Source of the DNA: Pelargonium nanum
Taxonomy: Eukaryota; Streptophyta; Magnoliopsida; Geraniales; Geraniaceae
Assembly (NCBI GenBank): GCA_036897485.1
Contig: JAYMTF010001937.1
Location: 1 to 20,536, forward strand
Direction: 5' to 3'
Length of the DNA: 20,536 bases
Made by a program: the position numbers and the translations under genes. Under the pieces are notes generated by a model that was given only the letters and a program-made list of their open reading frames with translations, did not search any database and was not told where the DNA came from. Of this stretch, positions 1 through 9,000 are shown one piece after another. Each line of letters begins with the position of its first letter. The stretch's first letter is position 1.

Positions 1-142
1 CGAAGCGATTATACGGGTAACGGAACCTATCGGTTTTCCAAAAATTCGGTTTCGGTTCGGTCAGTTTTAACACCCATCAAAATAAATCGGTTCGGTTTAC
101 AATAGATCAAATTTAGCGGTTAACCGCCCGATCCCACCCCTA
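1..142. mobile_element. End of a hAT-like non-autonomous DNA transposon (MITE-type)
   Basis: The segment has the repetitive cggttcggttt composition common in plant hAT-derived short elements. It ends with ccgcccgatcccacccccta-like sequence near 125-142, which on the opposite strand reads as a taggggtggg terminus, a frequent start of such elements. Only one end is present; the partner would lie left of the window, so the 8-bp target duplication cannot be tested. The family assignment rests on recognising terminal composition, not on any transposase. Confidence 0.45.
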
Positions 143-871
143 ATTGTGTTTTGTAGACCCGAATTCCATATTTTTTCACAATAAAGTTAAAGCATCTATC
201 TTGTTCCCAAAAGAAAGTTAAAGATCTACGAATCCTAATAAGGATAGGTTTCTAATAAATTGGACACGAGCTCACAGGTACTTGAAATTCAATTCAAAGT
301 TTGTTTGAATAAATTTTGGGTTGGTTCACATTCATCGTGGGTAAACCGCATGTCGAGTTGGACAAATCCACGCATAATGATATAAGACTTGTAACCCAAA
401 CAAATTGGCAATCTTTTGGATTGAATTCGAGTTAGCATTTACGATATGAACAAAAAACTCTCTACCTAAGACTGAGCCGTAACTCGAATAATCAGCTCTA
501 GTACTCCATCGTTGTTATAAACTTAAAATTACAGCTGAAACACCAAGTAATATCATATTACATTTGTCTTAAATATTGTATGGATAATGATTCAAATTAG
601 TCTCAAGTACAACTATCTATTTTGTTTCAATAAAATTCCTAAACTTCTATTTGAATCAATACAATATAAAAGTCCTTTATTTGTTCTTAGATAATCCAAT
701 TATGGAAACCACTAGTGCAGCTACCTCCCCCAAAATAGCTTGGTGGATTGACGGGGATTCCTTATTCTTATCTTTTTGTCTTATTGGTCTTTTTTTTTAT
801 TCTTGAGTTAAAGGATTTTGCAGCTCCGACAAGCTTTAAAAAAACAGGTTTGATTAGTGGGTGACTGGACT
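143..871. other. Non-coding stretch upstream of the RING ORF, with one tiny ORF
   Basis: This is AT-rich DNA without a convincing gene. A 34-codon frame at 702-806 (+) starts with METTSAATSPK and ends in a hydrophobic run (LFLSFCLIGLFFYS). It is too short to call a gene. It could be a leftover membrane segment, because many ATL-type RING-H2 proteins have an N-terminal membrane helix, but it lies in another frame from the RING ORF and 65 bases before its start codon. A possible splice acceptor (gattttgcag) sits near 820. Confidence 0.3.
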
Positions 872-1120
872 ATGGATCAAGGTGGCACATTTAAGGATAC
901 AATATCCATGACGGCCAATCCCAACGTCTTTCGCCCCTACCTAGAAGCGGTGGTAACGCAATGTCAATGCTGTCTTGACTTCACTGTTGGAGACTCACTG
1001 TCAGCACTTCCACGTTGCAGCCACACTTTCCATTGCGCGTGCATTCACACGTGGATGGACGGAGGAGCCACTACATGTCCCTATTGTAGGAGTGACATCA
1101 CTATTAGTGCTGTCGACTAG
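872..1120 (+). CDS. Small RING-H2 zinc-finger protein (putative E3 ubiquitin ligase)
   Basis: The 82-residue frame is almost entirely one RING-H2 finger. Cys31-x2-Cys34, Cys49-x-His51, His54-x2-Cys57 and Cys69-x2-Cys72 give the full C3H2C3 ligand set. The usual Trp four residues after the sixth ligand and Pro after the seventh (CPYC) are also present. Proteins of this family bind E2 ubiquitin-conjugating enzymes and direct ubiquitin transfer. I chose the ATG at 872; the frame is open from 854 but has no earlier ATG. It lacks the membrane helix and GLD motif typical of ATL ligases, so it may be a single-exon mini-RING gene, the last exon of a longer gene, or a fragment. The finger itself is clear; that it is an expressed gene is inference. 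The neighbouring DNA to the right is full of gene fragments, which favours caution. Confidence 0.55.
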   Translation: MDQGGTFKDTISMTANPNVFRPYLEAVVTQCQCCLDFTVGDSLSALPRCSHTFHCACIHTWMDGGATTCPYCRSDITISAVD

Positions 1121-1332
1121 GTTTTTACGGCTGTATCTATTTGTCTTTCATGTTCTTTTGTGGCTCATGATATCTCAGTGTTTATGTATCTACTTTGTTT
1201 GAGGAATCAGAAAAATTAGTGTTCAATTTGTTTTGTGGTTTGCAACTGTCAAATGTTTTTTGTTTATTATTTGGTGCTTGTTGTTTCCATTCATCATCAA
1301 CAACATTTGCAGTGAGTCAATATAATTAACAG

Positions 1333-1446
1333 GAAGCTGTAGCATTTGGAAGAACATTTGCTTCCATGAAAATTTACCAAGTTGATGGAAATAAGGATAT
1401 GGTGGCAATAGGGGCTATGAATGTGGTCAGTTCCATTCCTGAATAG
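1333..1446 (+). pseudogene. Sulfate transporter (SULTR family) exon fragment
   Basis: From 1333 the frame reads EAVAFGRTFASMKIYQVDGN and continues KDMVAIGAMNVVSS before a stop at 1444. This matches the conserved EAIAVGRTFA...YQ-DGNKEMVA-G-MN segment of plant SLC26-type H+/sulfate cotransporters, which lies in the membrane core before the STAS domain. An AG acceptor (ttaacag) directly precedes the first codon, at a position where an exon boundary is plausible in this family. No other SULTR exon was found nearby. Homology ends after about 34 codons and runs into unrelated sequence with a stop, so this is an isolated exon and not a gene. The retained splice boundary points to a genomic DNA copy. 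Family identity is fairly sure; the subfamily is not resolvable. Confidence 0.65.
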
Positions 1447-1476
1447 CTGCATTAATATTGAGAGTAATATTGTTCA

Positions 1477-1694
1477 TTACATAATATAGGATGAACCATA
1501 GTTTGGAAACACCCTTCCTACCAAAAACAGCCAACTTATGGCCTTATGGGCTTCCCCTATCTCTGATCTATCAACCAATTGGATTACAATAGATTTGATA
1601 TCTTCAAAAACATATCTGAATCCAATATTTTGACATACATCATCCCTAATCCACCTGAAAAGAGAAGAGCAATCTGTGAGAAATACAGGGCTCT
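1477..1694 (-). pseudogene. RNase H-like (RVT_3 type) retroelement fragment
   Basis: On the minus strand a frame of about 70 codons stays open. It contains VFLTDCSSLFRWI, then FEDIKSIV, then EIGEAHKAISWLF. The order resembles the second half of the RNase H fold at the C-terminus of plant LINE ORF2: an acidic DC strand, a helix with DIK, and a final AH-x-hydrophobic-x-W motif. The stretch usually carrying the -HV-R--N- strand is shortened. It begins just inside the last recognisable VPS2.2-like exon, so it may be a later insertion there. The assignment rests on pattern and not on alignment, and the reading could be spurious. Confidence 0.3.
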
Positions 1695-2220
1695 GACATC
1701 ATCTCAATCTGCGCAAGGACAATAGGTCTACAAACATGAAATATGCGTACAATTTCATTGATACAAACAAAGGCTACGAGCGTTGTGGTATTAAAACTAC
1801 AAGTATACCAACAAGATAAGGCAACTGAGATTTTTTTGAGGACAAAGATCAACACTAATGTCATATCCGTTTGAGCTGACTGCTTCTGGAATTCCTAAAT
1901 CACTTTAGCTTGTTTTGCAGGGGCAATTTTCTGAAAATGAAAGTAGACGTAGCTGACATCAAAACGGCAAACTAAAGTTAGAATAATAGATCAATAAAAG
2001 CAGTAGAAATCTCTTAGAGGACAAATAATGTTCAGAACTATGTTACAGAGGTTCCAATATATAAATGCGCCAATGAAGAAAAAGAAGATAACCATGTCAC
2101 TAAACTTGTTGATATAATAAATTCATATTGTATAAATTCAATATATACCTTGTTCATTGCAAACACTGCTTTCGTTGCATCTTTCATCACAGCAGAAATT
2201 TAAGTGCTGGCATACAGTCC
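1691..2220 (-). pseudogene. VPS2.2: VPS2.2/CHMP2-like ESCRT-III subunit, three decayed exons
   Basis: Three minus-strand exons can be read in order. Exon A (2149-2220) gives GLYAST-stop-ISAV followed by MKDATKAVFAMNK, between a cag acceptor and a gtatat donor. Exon B (1859-1930) gives KIAPAKQAKVI-stop-EFQKQSAQTDMT after a ttttcag acceptor. Exon C (1691-1708) gives only IEMMSE after a gcgcag acceptor. Together they follow the conserved middle of plant VPS2.2/VPS2.3, which polymerise on endosomal membranes as part of ESCRT-III in multivesicular body sorting. In-frame stops at 2200-2202 and 1895-1897 and the absence of any N-terminal exon with the basic ESCRT-III start make it a pseudogene. Introns are retained, so it is a DNA-level copy. 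Downstream of exon C the sequence becomes an RNase H-like fragment. Confidence 0.75.
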
Positions 2221-2978
2221 CTGTGAACAAAGACCAAAAATTAAGAAAAAATAAATGGAAGGACGACTTGGGGGATGGTTTGGCATTGTGAATTGTGATG
2301 AGCAGGTGGATTAGCAATGTAAATTGATGGGGTTGGCTTGACTATAGAATGAGTATCTTAGGCTGTTATTTATAGTGCTACATAAGATGGTGGGATGGGC
2401 GATGAGGCAGCCCAAGAATATATGAGGGTTGGACATACACAATTAAAGCACATACAACATGGTAAGAAACACATAAAACTTAGAAAAAACCATAAGAAAC
2501 AAGCTACAGCTGACAAAGTTGTAAAGTCAAGTTTGGTATCTGCAGGTTGTGTCATTTGCAAGACTTTTTATATTTCCAGCCAACAACTAACAAAATTGAC
2601 GCCCTCAAATCTCAACTTCAAACAATCACGATTTTCATTAACATATATACGCAGTAGCAACACATTTTGACATTAATTATAATATGAAATCTACTGCGTC
2701 CCATGATGTCCTCTTGATTCTTTTAATGTACAGGCAAATACAAGAAACTAATGGTTCGTTCATGTATCAAATATATTTGATTTGTTCTCTTAACTAATGT
2801 AATGGAGCATATAATACTGTCATACTGATAATCAAAGGACACACTTTCTTTCAGAGATGTTTCTCGTACAGATGAATCTTCCACATATCAAAGACCTCAA
2901 AAATCTATTGACTATTTTTGTTAAGCCTTGAGAGCACTTTTATTTATAGAGATGGTACAGTACAGGTCTGTTCCTTAC
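2221..2978. other. No recognisable gene
   Basis: This is AT-rich sequence between the VPS2.2-like exons and an unidentified exon-like segment. A 91-codon plus-strand frame at 2395-2670 is lysine- and histidine-rich and low in complexity, with no motif, and I do not treat it as coding. The stretch could be intronic DNA of a former minus-strand gene. Confidence 0.4.
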
Positions 2979-3072
2979 CTGGCTCCTCACTGCAATAGTG
3001 AAATGCATGTATCTGGTCTGGACTCTGGCGCTTGAAATTCATCTTGCACTCTCGCACAGCAGCTGCCTGTAT
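2979..3072 (-). pseudogene. Unidentified exon-like segment
   Basis: On the minus strand a 94-base segment lies between a strong acceptor (ttttctcag) and a strong donor (gtaagg). It is open in one frame, reading IQAAAVRECKMNFKRQSPDQ and then IHAFHYCSEEP. The residue mix looks protein-like, and the flanking splice sites are better than chance would usually give. I do not recognise the family. It could be an exon of the same former minus-strand gene as the GC-richer block at 3180-3500, or another captured exon. Joining it directly to the VPS2.2-like exon A does not keep the frame, which argues that they were not adjacent exons of one gene. Confidence 0.35.
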
Positions 3073-3179
3073 CTGAGAAAACAAAATTGTGGAACACGAA
3101 TAACTGGAAATCTATGAAAATTACAAAATCAAACTCATATAAACACATAAATGATCATTTATACTAAAATTTAAATCTA

Positions 3180-3500
3180 CACATCAAAATCTGCCTTGAA
3201 TTGCTCCAATAAGACGGTGAAGCTCAAGCAAGACAGTCTCGATATCTCTCTCTCAGCGGCACAGTGAGTTCCATACCAGCTTCTCCGTGATGGTGGTGGT
3301 CTGGACGGTGCAACGGACAGTACGGATGTGGAAGATCGAAAGGCGCGGTTAAGGCTTGGAGAGACGAGAAAAATTGGTTGGGCGACTCAGTAGTACCGGC
3401 GATCGGAACATTTGCCGGAGAAGAACGTATTGAATTAGGGAGGGTTTCGTGAAAGTAATTGGGGTTTTGGAGCTTCACGGTTCAGATTTCAGAGGCCATA
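3180..3500 (-). other. GC-richer first-exon-like block, gene not identified
   Basis: Relative to its surroundings this block is GC-rich and looks like the 5' end of a minus-strand plant gene. An ATG at 3497-3499 is followed by only five codons before a stop. A second ATG at 3272-3274 gives MELTVPLRERYRDCLA and a stop. In the adjacent frame the same DNA reads RDIETVLLELHRLIGAIQ, and a gagagagaga run separates the two, so a slippage frameshift in an old coding exon is possible. The 84-codon open stretch ending at 3224 starts with GTG, has a stop just upstream, and contains a His run; I do not regard it as a gene. Confidence 0.3.
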
Positions 3501-3781
3501 AGAGAGAGCAGAATATATTTTTTTATTAAACAAACGACGCAGTTTTATTCACTTGCTACTTTGGAGCAAATAGCTAGCAAAACATTTGTTAGCAAATAAA
3601 AAAAAAAAGGAGGTAATTGCATATGCACCAATGAACTTTGGTCTCAATGTAAATGTATTCTTACAACTATTATATTAAGCAAATACCCCCATAAAGAGGA
3701 GTGAAGGAAGATGTGTGGGGATTCATTTAATTTTTTCACAAGAAAGATGCCTAAACTCTCTCAAAAGTTTGACTGGATAGG
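3501..3781 (+). other. Probable LINE 5' UTR / left junction zone
   Basis: There is no gene here. An A-run lies near 3598-3611, and the sequence leading into the LINE ORF1 start codon at 3782 probably includes the element's 5' untranslated region. The exact left border could not be placed, because I found no direct repeat matching the bases after the LINE poly(A) at 10219. Confidence 0.35.
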
Positions 3782-5137
3782 ATGAATAGTTCACCGGTGC
3801 CGGAAAAGGCCCCTCTGCCTGCCGGACGTCCTTCTTTACCTTCTGATTGTTGTTTATTTCCTAAGCTGTTAGGTGGAGAGAAGACTCAAGAGAAAGCTTC
3901 TAGCTCCTCCTATGCAGCAGCAGTAAATGGGTCTGCCATAGTGGAATCTTTTTTAGGGATTCAGGAAGTTATTACTAATCCTATTTCTGTGGCTGCTACC
4001 ATAGAAAGTGGGAATGGAAAACCAAGTGGAAACAATGTGGATAAGGTTGTCGATTCTGTTCTAGCCTTAAATCCCAATATTTTGTCCTTGGCAAGGAAAA
4101 AATGGGAGAAATCTGTAATCATTCGAGTTTCCAGAAGGTCTATGGCCTACCCATATCTTAAGGCAAAATTGCTTGAGATATGGAAAGTCCAGAGTTCCTT
4201 GGAACTTATTAACATAGGAGATGGCTTCTTCACTGCCAGATTTAACAATGAAGAGGATTTTTCAAGGGTTTTACATGGAGGGCCATGGTTTCTTGGCTCA
4301 GCTTTTGTTCATGTTAGGTTGTGGGAACCAAACTTTAGTGCTTCACCAGAAAGGTTTGGAGATTGCTCTGCTCTATGGATTCAATTGCCTAGGCTTCCCT
4401 TGGAATATTATGATAAAGAGATTCTTATAGCTATTGGCTCCGTTTTGGGGGTGGTTTTGAAAATTGATGCTAAAACAGATACTAGTGAGAGGGGGAGCTA
4501 TGCAAGGATGTGTGTTCAAATCAACACCACTAAAAAGTTGGCCACAGAGATAAAGATTGGTTCGCTTTGTCAAAAAGTAATATATGAAGGAGTGAAAACC
4601 TGTCCCAACTGTGGTAGGTATGGTCATAACTCGATAGATTGCGAAGATATTACTCCTCTGCCAGTAGAGAAGCAGCAGGAGTTATTACAGGTGGGTGGGG
4701 AAGTTCCTCAAGTTCAAGGAGTGTTCAATGGTAAAAGCAAAGTGGTTAATAGTGATTTTAACAAGGGGGCTTCGTCTTCGAGGAAAAGCGATGTGATTCC
4801 TCCAGTTGCAAATCAGGGATTGAATACTCAAAGGAATCCGATTCCTCTGGATCAATGGCAGGAAGTGAGAAGCAGGAAAAATAAAGGTAAAGCTGCTCAA
4901 GGTAGGGAGAAGAGCATCAATGGAGGTCGTGACCGGAGCCGGCAGCCTTCTCGATTTGGGGGGAAGGCAGGTTCAAGGTGGCAGAGCAGAGATAGCGACA
5001 GGTCTATGGGGGGGAGGCTCGAGAAGAGCGAGAAGGTTGAATTTCAATTTGGGAGGTTCAAGCAACTTAATCAAAATGGGCCTACTTCTATGGGCCAGGT
5101 AGGGATGTGTCCAATTCAAGAGGAAGAAGAGAGTTAA
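3782..5137 (+). CDS. LINE ORF1: gag-like nucleic-acid-binding protein (DUF4283 + CCHC zinc knuckle)
   Basis: The 451-residue frame is intact. Residues 1-95 are low-complexity and probably disordered. Residues about 100-270 form a DUF4283-type domain, marked by KKWEKSVIIRVSRRS, a GDGFFTARFNNEEDFSRVL segment and GGPWFLG, followed by the ALWIQLPRLPLEYYDKEIL strand. A zinc knuckle, CPNCGRYGHNSIDC (C-x2-C-x4-H-x4-C), follows at about residues 274-287. The C-terminal 150 residues are Arg/Ser/Gly-rich and basic. Such proteins bind the element RNA and form the retrotransposition RNP in the cytoplasm and nucleus. I chose the ATG at 3782 as the first in the frame before the domain. An open ORF1 beside a broken ORF2 suggests chance survival or relatively recent decay; expression is unknown. 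Confidence 0.85.
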   Translation: MNSSPVPEKAPLPAGRPSLPSDCCLFPKLLGGEKTQEKASSSSYAAAVNGSAIVESFLGIQEVITNPISVAATIESGNGKPSGNNVDKVVDSVLALNPNILSLARKKWEKSVIIRVSRRSMAYPYLKAKLLEIWKVQSSLELINIGDGFFTARFNNEEDFSRVLHGGPWFLGSAFVHVRLWEPNFSASPERFGDCSALWIQLPRLPLEYYDKEILIAIGSVLGVVLKIDAKTDTSERGSYARMCVQINTTKKLATEIKIGSLCQKVIYEGVKTCPNCGRYGHNSIDCEDITPLPVEKQQELLQVGGEVPQVQGVFNGKSKVVNSDFNKGASSSRKSDVIPPVANQGLNTQRNPIPLDQWQEVRSRKNKGKAAQGREKSINGGRDRSRQPSRFGGKAGSRWQSRDSDRSMGGRLEKSEKVEFQFGRFKQLNQNGPTSMGQVGMCPIQEEEES

Positions 5138-6055
5138 GGGAAGGCCCAAGTCAGATTTCTAACACGTGTACTCAGAGAGTAACGTCTATATCTACGTGTC
5201 CCCTCCCTCAACCTCCAACAATTCCTTCCCTTTCAGTATCCATTCCTCCACCATCTGCAATTAGCCTTCCTTCCTCTCCCACTCATGGCTTCCAGCTCCA
5301 GCTCCCCTCCGTTCAACAAGTTCATTCGGTCGTGGAGACTAATGTGCTGCGAAACTCAGTGGAGCCTGTCAGTGGAGATGTCGGAGCAGGACCTCCTGGA
5401 GTTGTCCCCAGCTCTAGATCACCAAGACGAAGGAGAGCGTGTAGCTTGGATGGTATTCGTTCTGTGTTTTCGATCGATGTGGACTTGTGTAAGAGACAAC
5501 CGAACAGAAGAATGGATGAAGGCATATCACCAATTTGCGACTCGCTAGTTTATCTGCACCGAAACAGAGAGAGTCCTCAACGAGGCAGACAAGAGTTTGT
5601 TTATTCTAAGGAAGTTCTGGGATGTCCCTCTGGCGAACGAGGTGATCAAGATCCTAGCCTTTGCGGAGCCAGATGCATCGAAGGGCGATCAAGTGCCCTA
5701 CCTGGTGGAACCATTAGCAGTCCAATGGGCTCTACCAGAGGAACCGTACCAGTTCAATCGCTCTCTGGAGATAGCTTGCAAGTATTGGGATGAGGTGTTC
5801 TGTGTGGTGCAGGAGGAGTGGACGGGGACCGACCTCAAGATGGAATTACAGAGGTTGGATCTGGGAAGAGTACTATCCGTCTCTGTCAAGCGCTTAAGGA
5901 GGCACGCTCAGTTGTACGGATACAAGGAGTTCGAACTTCTGGTGGAGCCGGGGGAAAGATTAAGAAGAAATCCAAGATTCCGGGGCAGGGAGAGAAGGAT
6001 AGTGCTTTGCAGAAGCGACAGGGAGATGCAAGTGATACCAGACCCAAGAACTCTA
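5138..6055 (+). other. LINE inter-ORF segment, open in two frames
   Basis: Between ORF1 and the endonuclease lies about 0.9 kb that is visibly more GC-rich than the T-rich ORF2. Two frames are almost open across it. Frame A (5107-6081) is Ser/Pro/Arg-rich, with a lysine-rich end (GGKIKKKSKIPGQGEK), and is broken only by a TGA at 5791-5793. Frame B, in phase with ORF2, has an ATG at 5285, is broken only by a TAG at 5546-5548, and reads like a folded protein (for example NRSLEIACKYWDEVFCVVQE). Frame A may be a C-terminal ORF1 extension and frame B an N-terminal extension of ORF2 or a separate product. I do not recognise a family in either. Confidence 0.5.
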
Positions 6056-9000
6056 ATGAATTTACTCCATTGGAATGCTAGAGGGGTGGTGGGTAACAAT
6101 TTCAAGCCTGTGTTTGAGGCGATAGTAAGGATCAACAAGCCAGATATGGTGCTGCTGTCAGAAACTAAAGTTGCTGGTGATCATGGTAAGAGCATTTTGG
6201 GTAATTTGGGGTTTAACAGTGTAGTTTGTGTGAATGCTGAAGAAAATTCTGGAGGAATGGCCTTGCTGTGGAATGATGACAAGCTTAAGGTTGAGGGGAT
6301 CAAGAGCTCCAAGAATCACATTCAAGTGGAGGTGAAGGTAATCTCTACTTCTAACTATTTCAATCTTATTGGTATTTACGCTAGTACTATCTTTACTCAA
6401 AGGTGTAAGCTCTGGGATAACCTTTGTCAATGGTCTTCTGAATTGGTTGGTCCTCTTATTGTCATGGGGGACTATAATGATGTTCTGTTCCAACATGAAA
6501 AAAGAGGAGGAAATCCTGTTAATCTGAGTCGATCCCAAGCTTTTCTTGATTGTGTTAATTCTTGTGGTCTTATTGATATTGGCTTCTCGGGCCCTAAATT
6601 CACCTGGTCTAACCTTAGATCCCTCCCTTCGAGGATTGAAGAAAGGTTAGACAGATTTTTTGTTAACATGGACTGGTTGGATTGTTTTCCCCATTCTTCT
6701 GTCTCTCACCTTGCTAGGATTAGGTCTGACCATTGTCCTATTCTTTTTTCTACCCTTAGGAAGTCTATTTCTAGAGTGATCAGACCTTTTAGATTTCAAC
6801 CAATGTAGTTTTCTCATGCTGATTTCAATTTGCTTGTGTCTGATTTTTGGAATTCTGATAACTCGAGTTCTGTTCATCAAAAAATTACTAATCTTGCGAG
6901 GGTTTTGGCTAAGTGGAACAAAGATGTATTTGGCAACATTTTTCATAAAAAATCTGAGTTGATTGAGAAGATTAGGAGCATTCAAATCTCTGCTTCTTTT
7001 TCCCCCTCTGTGTTACTTGTTGAGCAAGAAAAAGCTATGCAAATGGAGCTGTTTGATATTCTTAAGAGTGAAGAAATCTTTTGGCATTGTAAGTCTAGAG
7101 TTAGTTGGCTTCAAAGTGGGGACCTTAATACTAGATTTTTTCATTTATCCACTAAGATCAGAGCTAAGAGGAACACCATAGTCAGACTTGTTGCCAATAG
7201 TGGGATGGAGGTAATTGGAGATCAAGCTTTAAATAGTTTTATCAAGAACTTTTTCGTGGATTTATTTACCTCTTCTCACCCTCCTGCAGGGAATTCTCAT
7301 ATCCAGTTTTTCCATGTGTTTAATAGGGATTTCTTTAAAATCCCTAGTGTTTCTGAGATTAGAGAGGCTGCCTTTGGTCTTAGTGCTCTTAAAGCCCCTG
7401 GGCCGGATGGCTTTCACCCTGGTTTTTTCCAAAGTCTTGGGATATTGTTGGGCCTGATATTTGTGAGACTATTAAGGATAGTTTTAGAACTTCCTCTATC
7501 CCTGCTGGGTGGAATGATACCCTAGTGGCCCTTAGCCCTAAAGTCAAAAATCCAGAATCCATTAACCAATTTAGGCCTATAAGCTTGTGTAACTTAGTTT
7601 ATAAGATCATCTCTAAGGTCTTAGTGTCTAGACTCAAACCTCTTATTCCTAGTCTGGTTAACCCTCTTCAAGGAGGGTTTGTGAAGGGTAGAAGTGCCAC
7701 TGATAATATAATTATTGTGCATGAAATTTTGCACTCTATGTCTATCAACAGAGGGAAACAAGGTTGGATGGCTATCAAATTGGATCTTGATAAGGCTTAT
7801 GATAGGATTGAATGGTCTTTTGTTAAGGATATGCTTGTGTCTTATAACTTTCCCCCCTCTTTTGTGAAATTAGTTATGCATTGTGTAACTTCTACTTCTA
7901 TTTCTGTTCTTGTTAATGGAGGGGTGACTGATAAGTTTGTTCCCTCGAGAGGTCTAAGACAGGGAGACCCTCTGTCTCCCTATCTTTTTATCCTGTGTAT
8001 GGAGTTTTTGTCTAGGCAGATTGAAGGAAAAGTGAGAGCTAAAGAGTGGATCCCTTTTTCCCCTTCAAAACAAGGTCCTGCTTTTTCCCATCTCCTTTTT
8101 GCTGATGATATAGTTTTATTTAGCTCTGTGAACTTGGATTCTGTCAAGTGTGTGAAGGAGGTGCTCGATTATTTTTGCTCTATATCTGGCCAAGTTATTA
8201 GTCATGCTAAGTCTAGAATGGTTTTCTCCAAAATTGTTTCTATGGCAGCCAAAGCAAATATTTCCAATATTTTGCCCTGGTCTTTTAGCTTGAATTTTGG
8301 TAAGTATCTTGGTTTCCCTGTCTCTAATGGGTCCTACTCCAACATGGATTTTAATTTCATTATTGATAAAGTCAAGAGCAAGTTAGATGGCTGGAAGAGT
8401 AAGCTCCTTTCTTTGGCTGGTAGGGCAACCCTAGTTAAGTATGTTATGTCTTCTCTCCCTAGTTACTACATGAGTGTGGTTCCTCTCCCTAGTGCTATTC
8501 ATAGAAGGCTTGATGCCCTTAATAGGAATTTTTTTGTGGGGAGGCAGTGGGGAAGCTAGAAAACTCCCTAAAGTTAAGTGGTCTAAGGTTGCTGCCAGTA
8601 AGTTTAGAGGAGGTTTGGGCATCAAAGTGACTTAAGTACAGGAATATTGCTCTCTTAGCTAAGCTTAACTGGCAGTTAAAGTCTGGTTCTGAATCTCTTT
8701 GGGGTAGTCTTTTCAAGGCTAAATACAGCAAATCCAAATCTTTGGCCTCTATCATCAAAAGAGGTTTAAGTCTTACTAATTCTCTTGTGTCTGAGAATAT
8801 AGCTTGGAGTGTGGGCAATGGGTTAACTTGTAACATCTTCTATGATAGATGGTGGGGTAAGAACTCTTTGAGAGAGAGCATTCATGGTCCCCTTAACAGA
8901 TTTGAAGAAACTCTCACTGTGAGTTTTTTGTGGGACGATAATGGTAATTGGGACTTCTCTAAGGTGTCTTTTCCTATCCCCAATTTTATCCAGATTAGAA

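Noticed and set aside
2395..2670. 91-codon plus-strand ORF
   Set aside because: It has Lys/His-rich composition, no motif, no homologue recognised and no supporting promoter or splice context.
3224..3478. 84-codon minus-strand ORF with a His run
   Set aside because: It begins with GTG, has an upstream stop and no ATG; it is better explained as a leader or a decayed first exon.
1121..3600. Helitron or MULE boundaries around the gene-fragment mosaic
   Set aside because: By eye I found no 3' hairpin with CTRR and no long terminal inverted repeat, so the carrier is left undetermined.
5107..5793. Independent host gene inside the LINE
   Set aside because: It overlaps the end of ORF1, has Ser/Pro/Arg low complexity and no recognised domain; it is described instead as part of the LINE inter-ORF segment.
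6158..6538. 126-codon minus-strand ORF
   Set aside because: It is a shadow antisense to the LINE endonuclease, whose plus-strand motifs are unambiguous.
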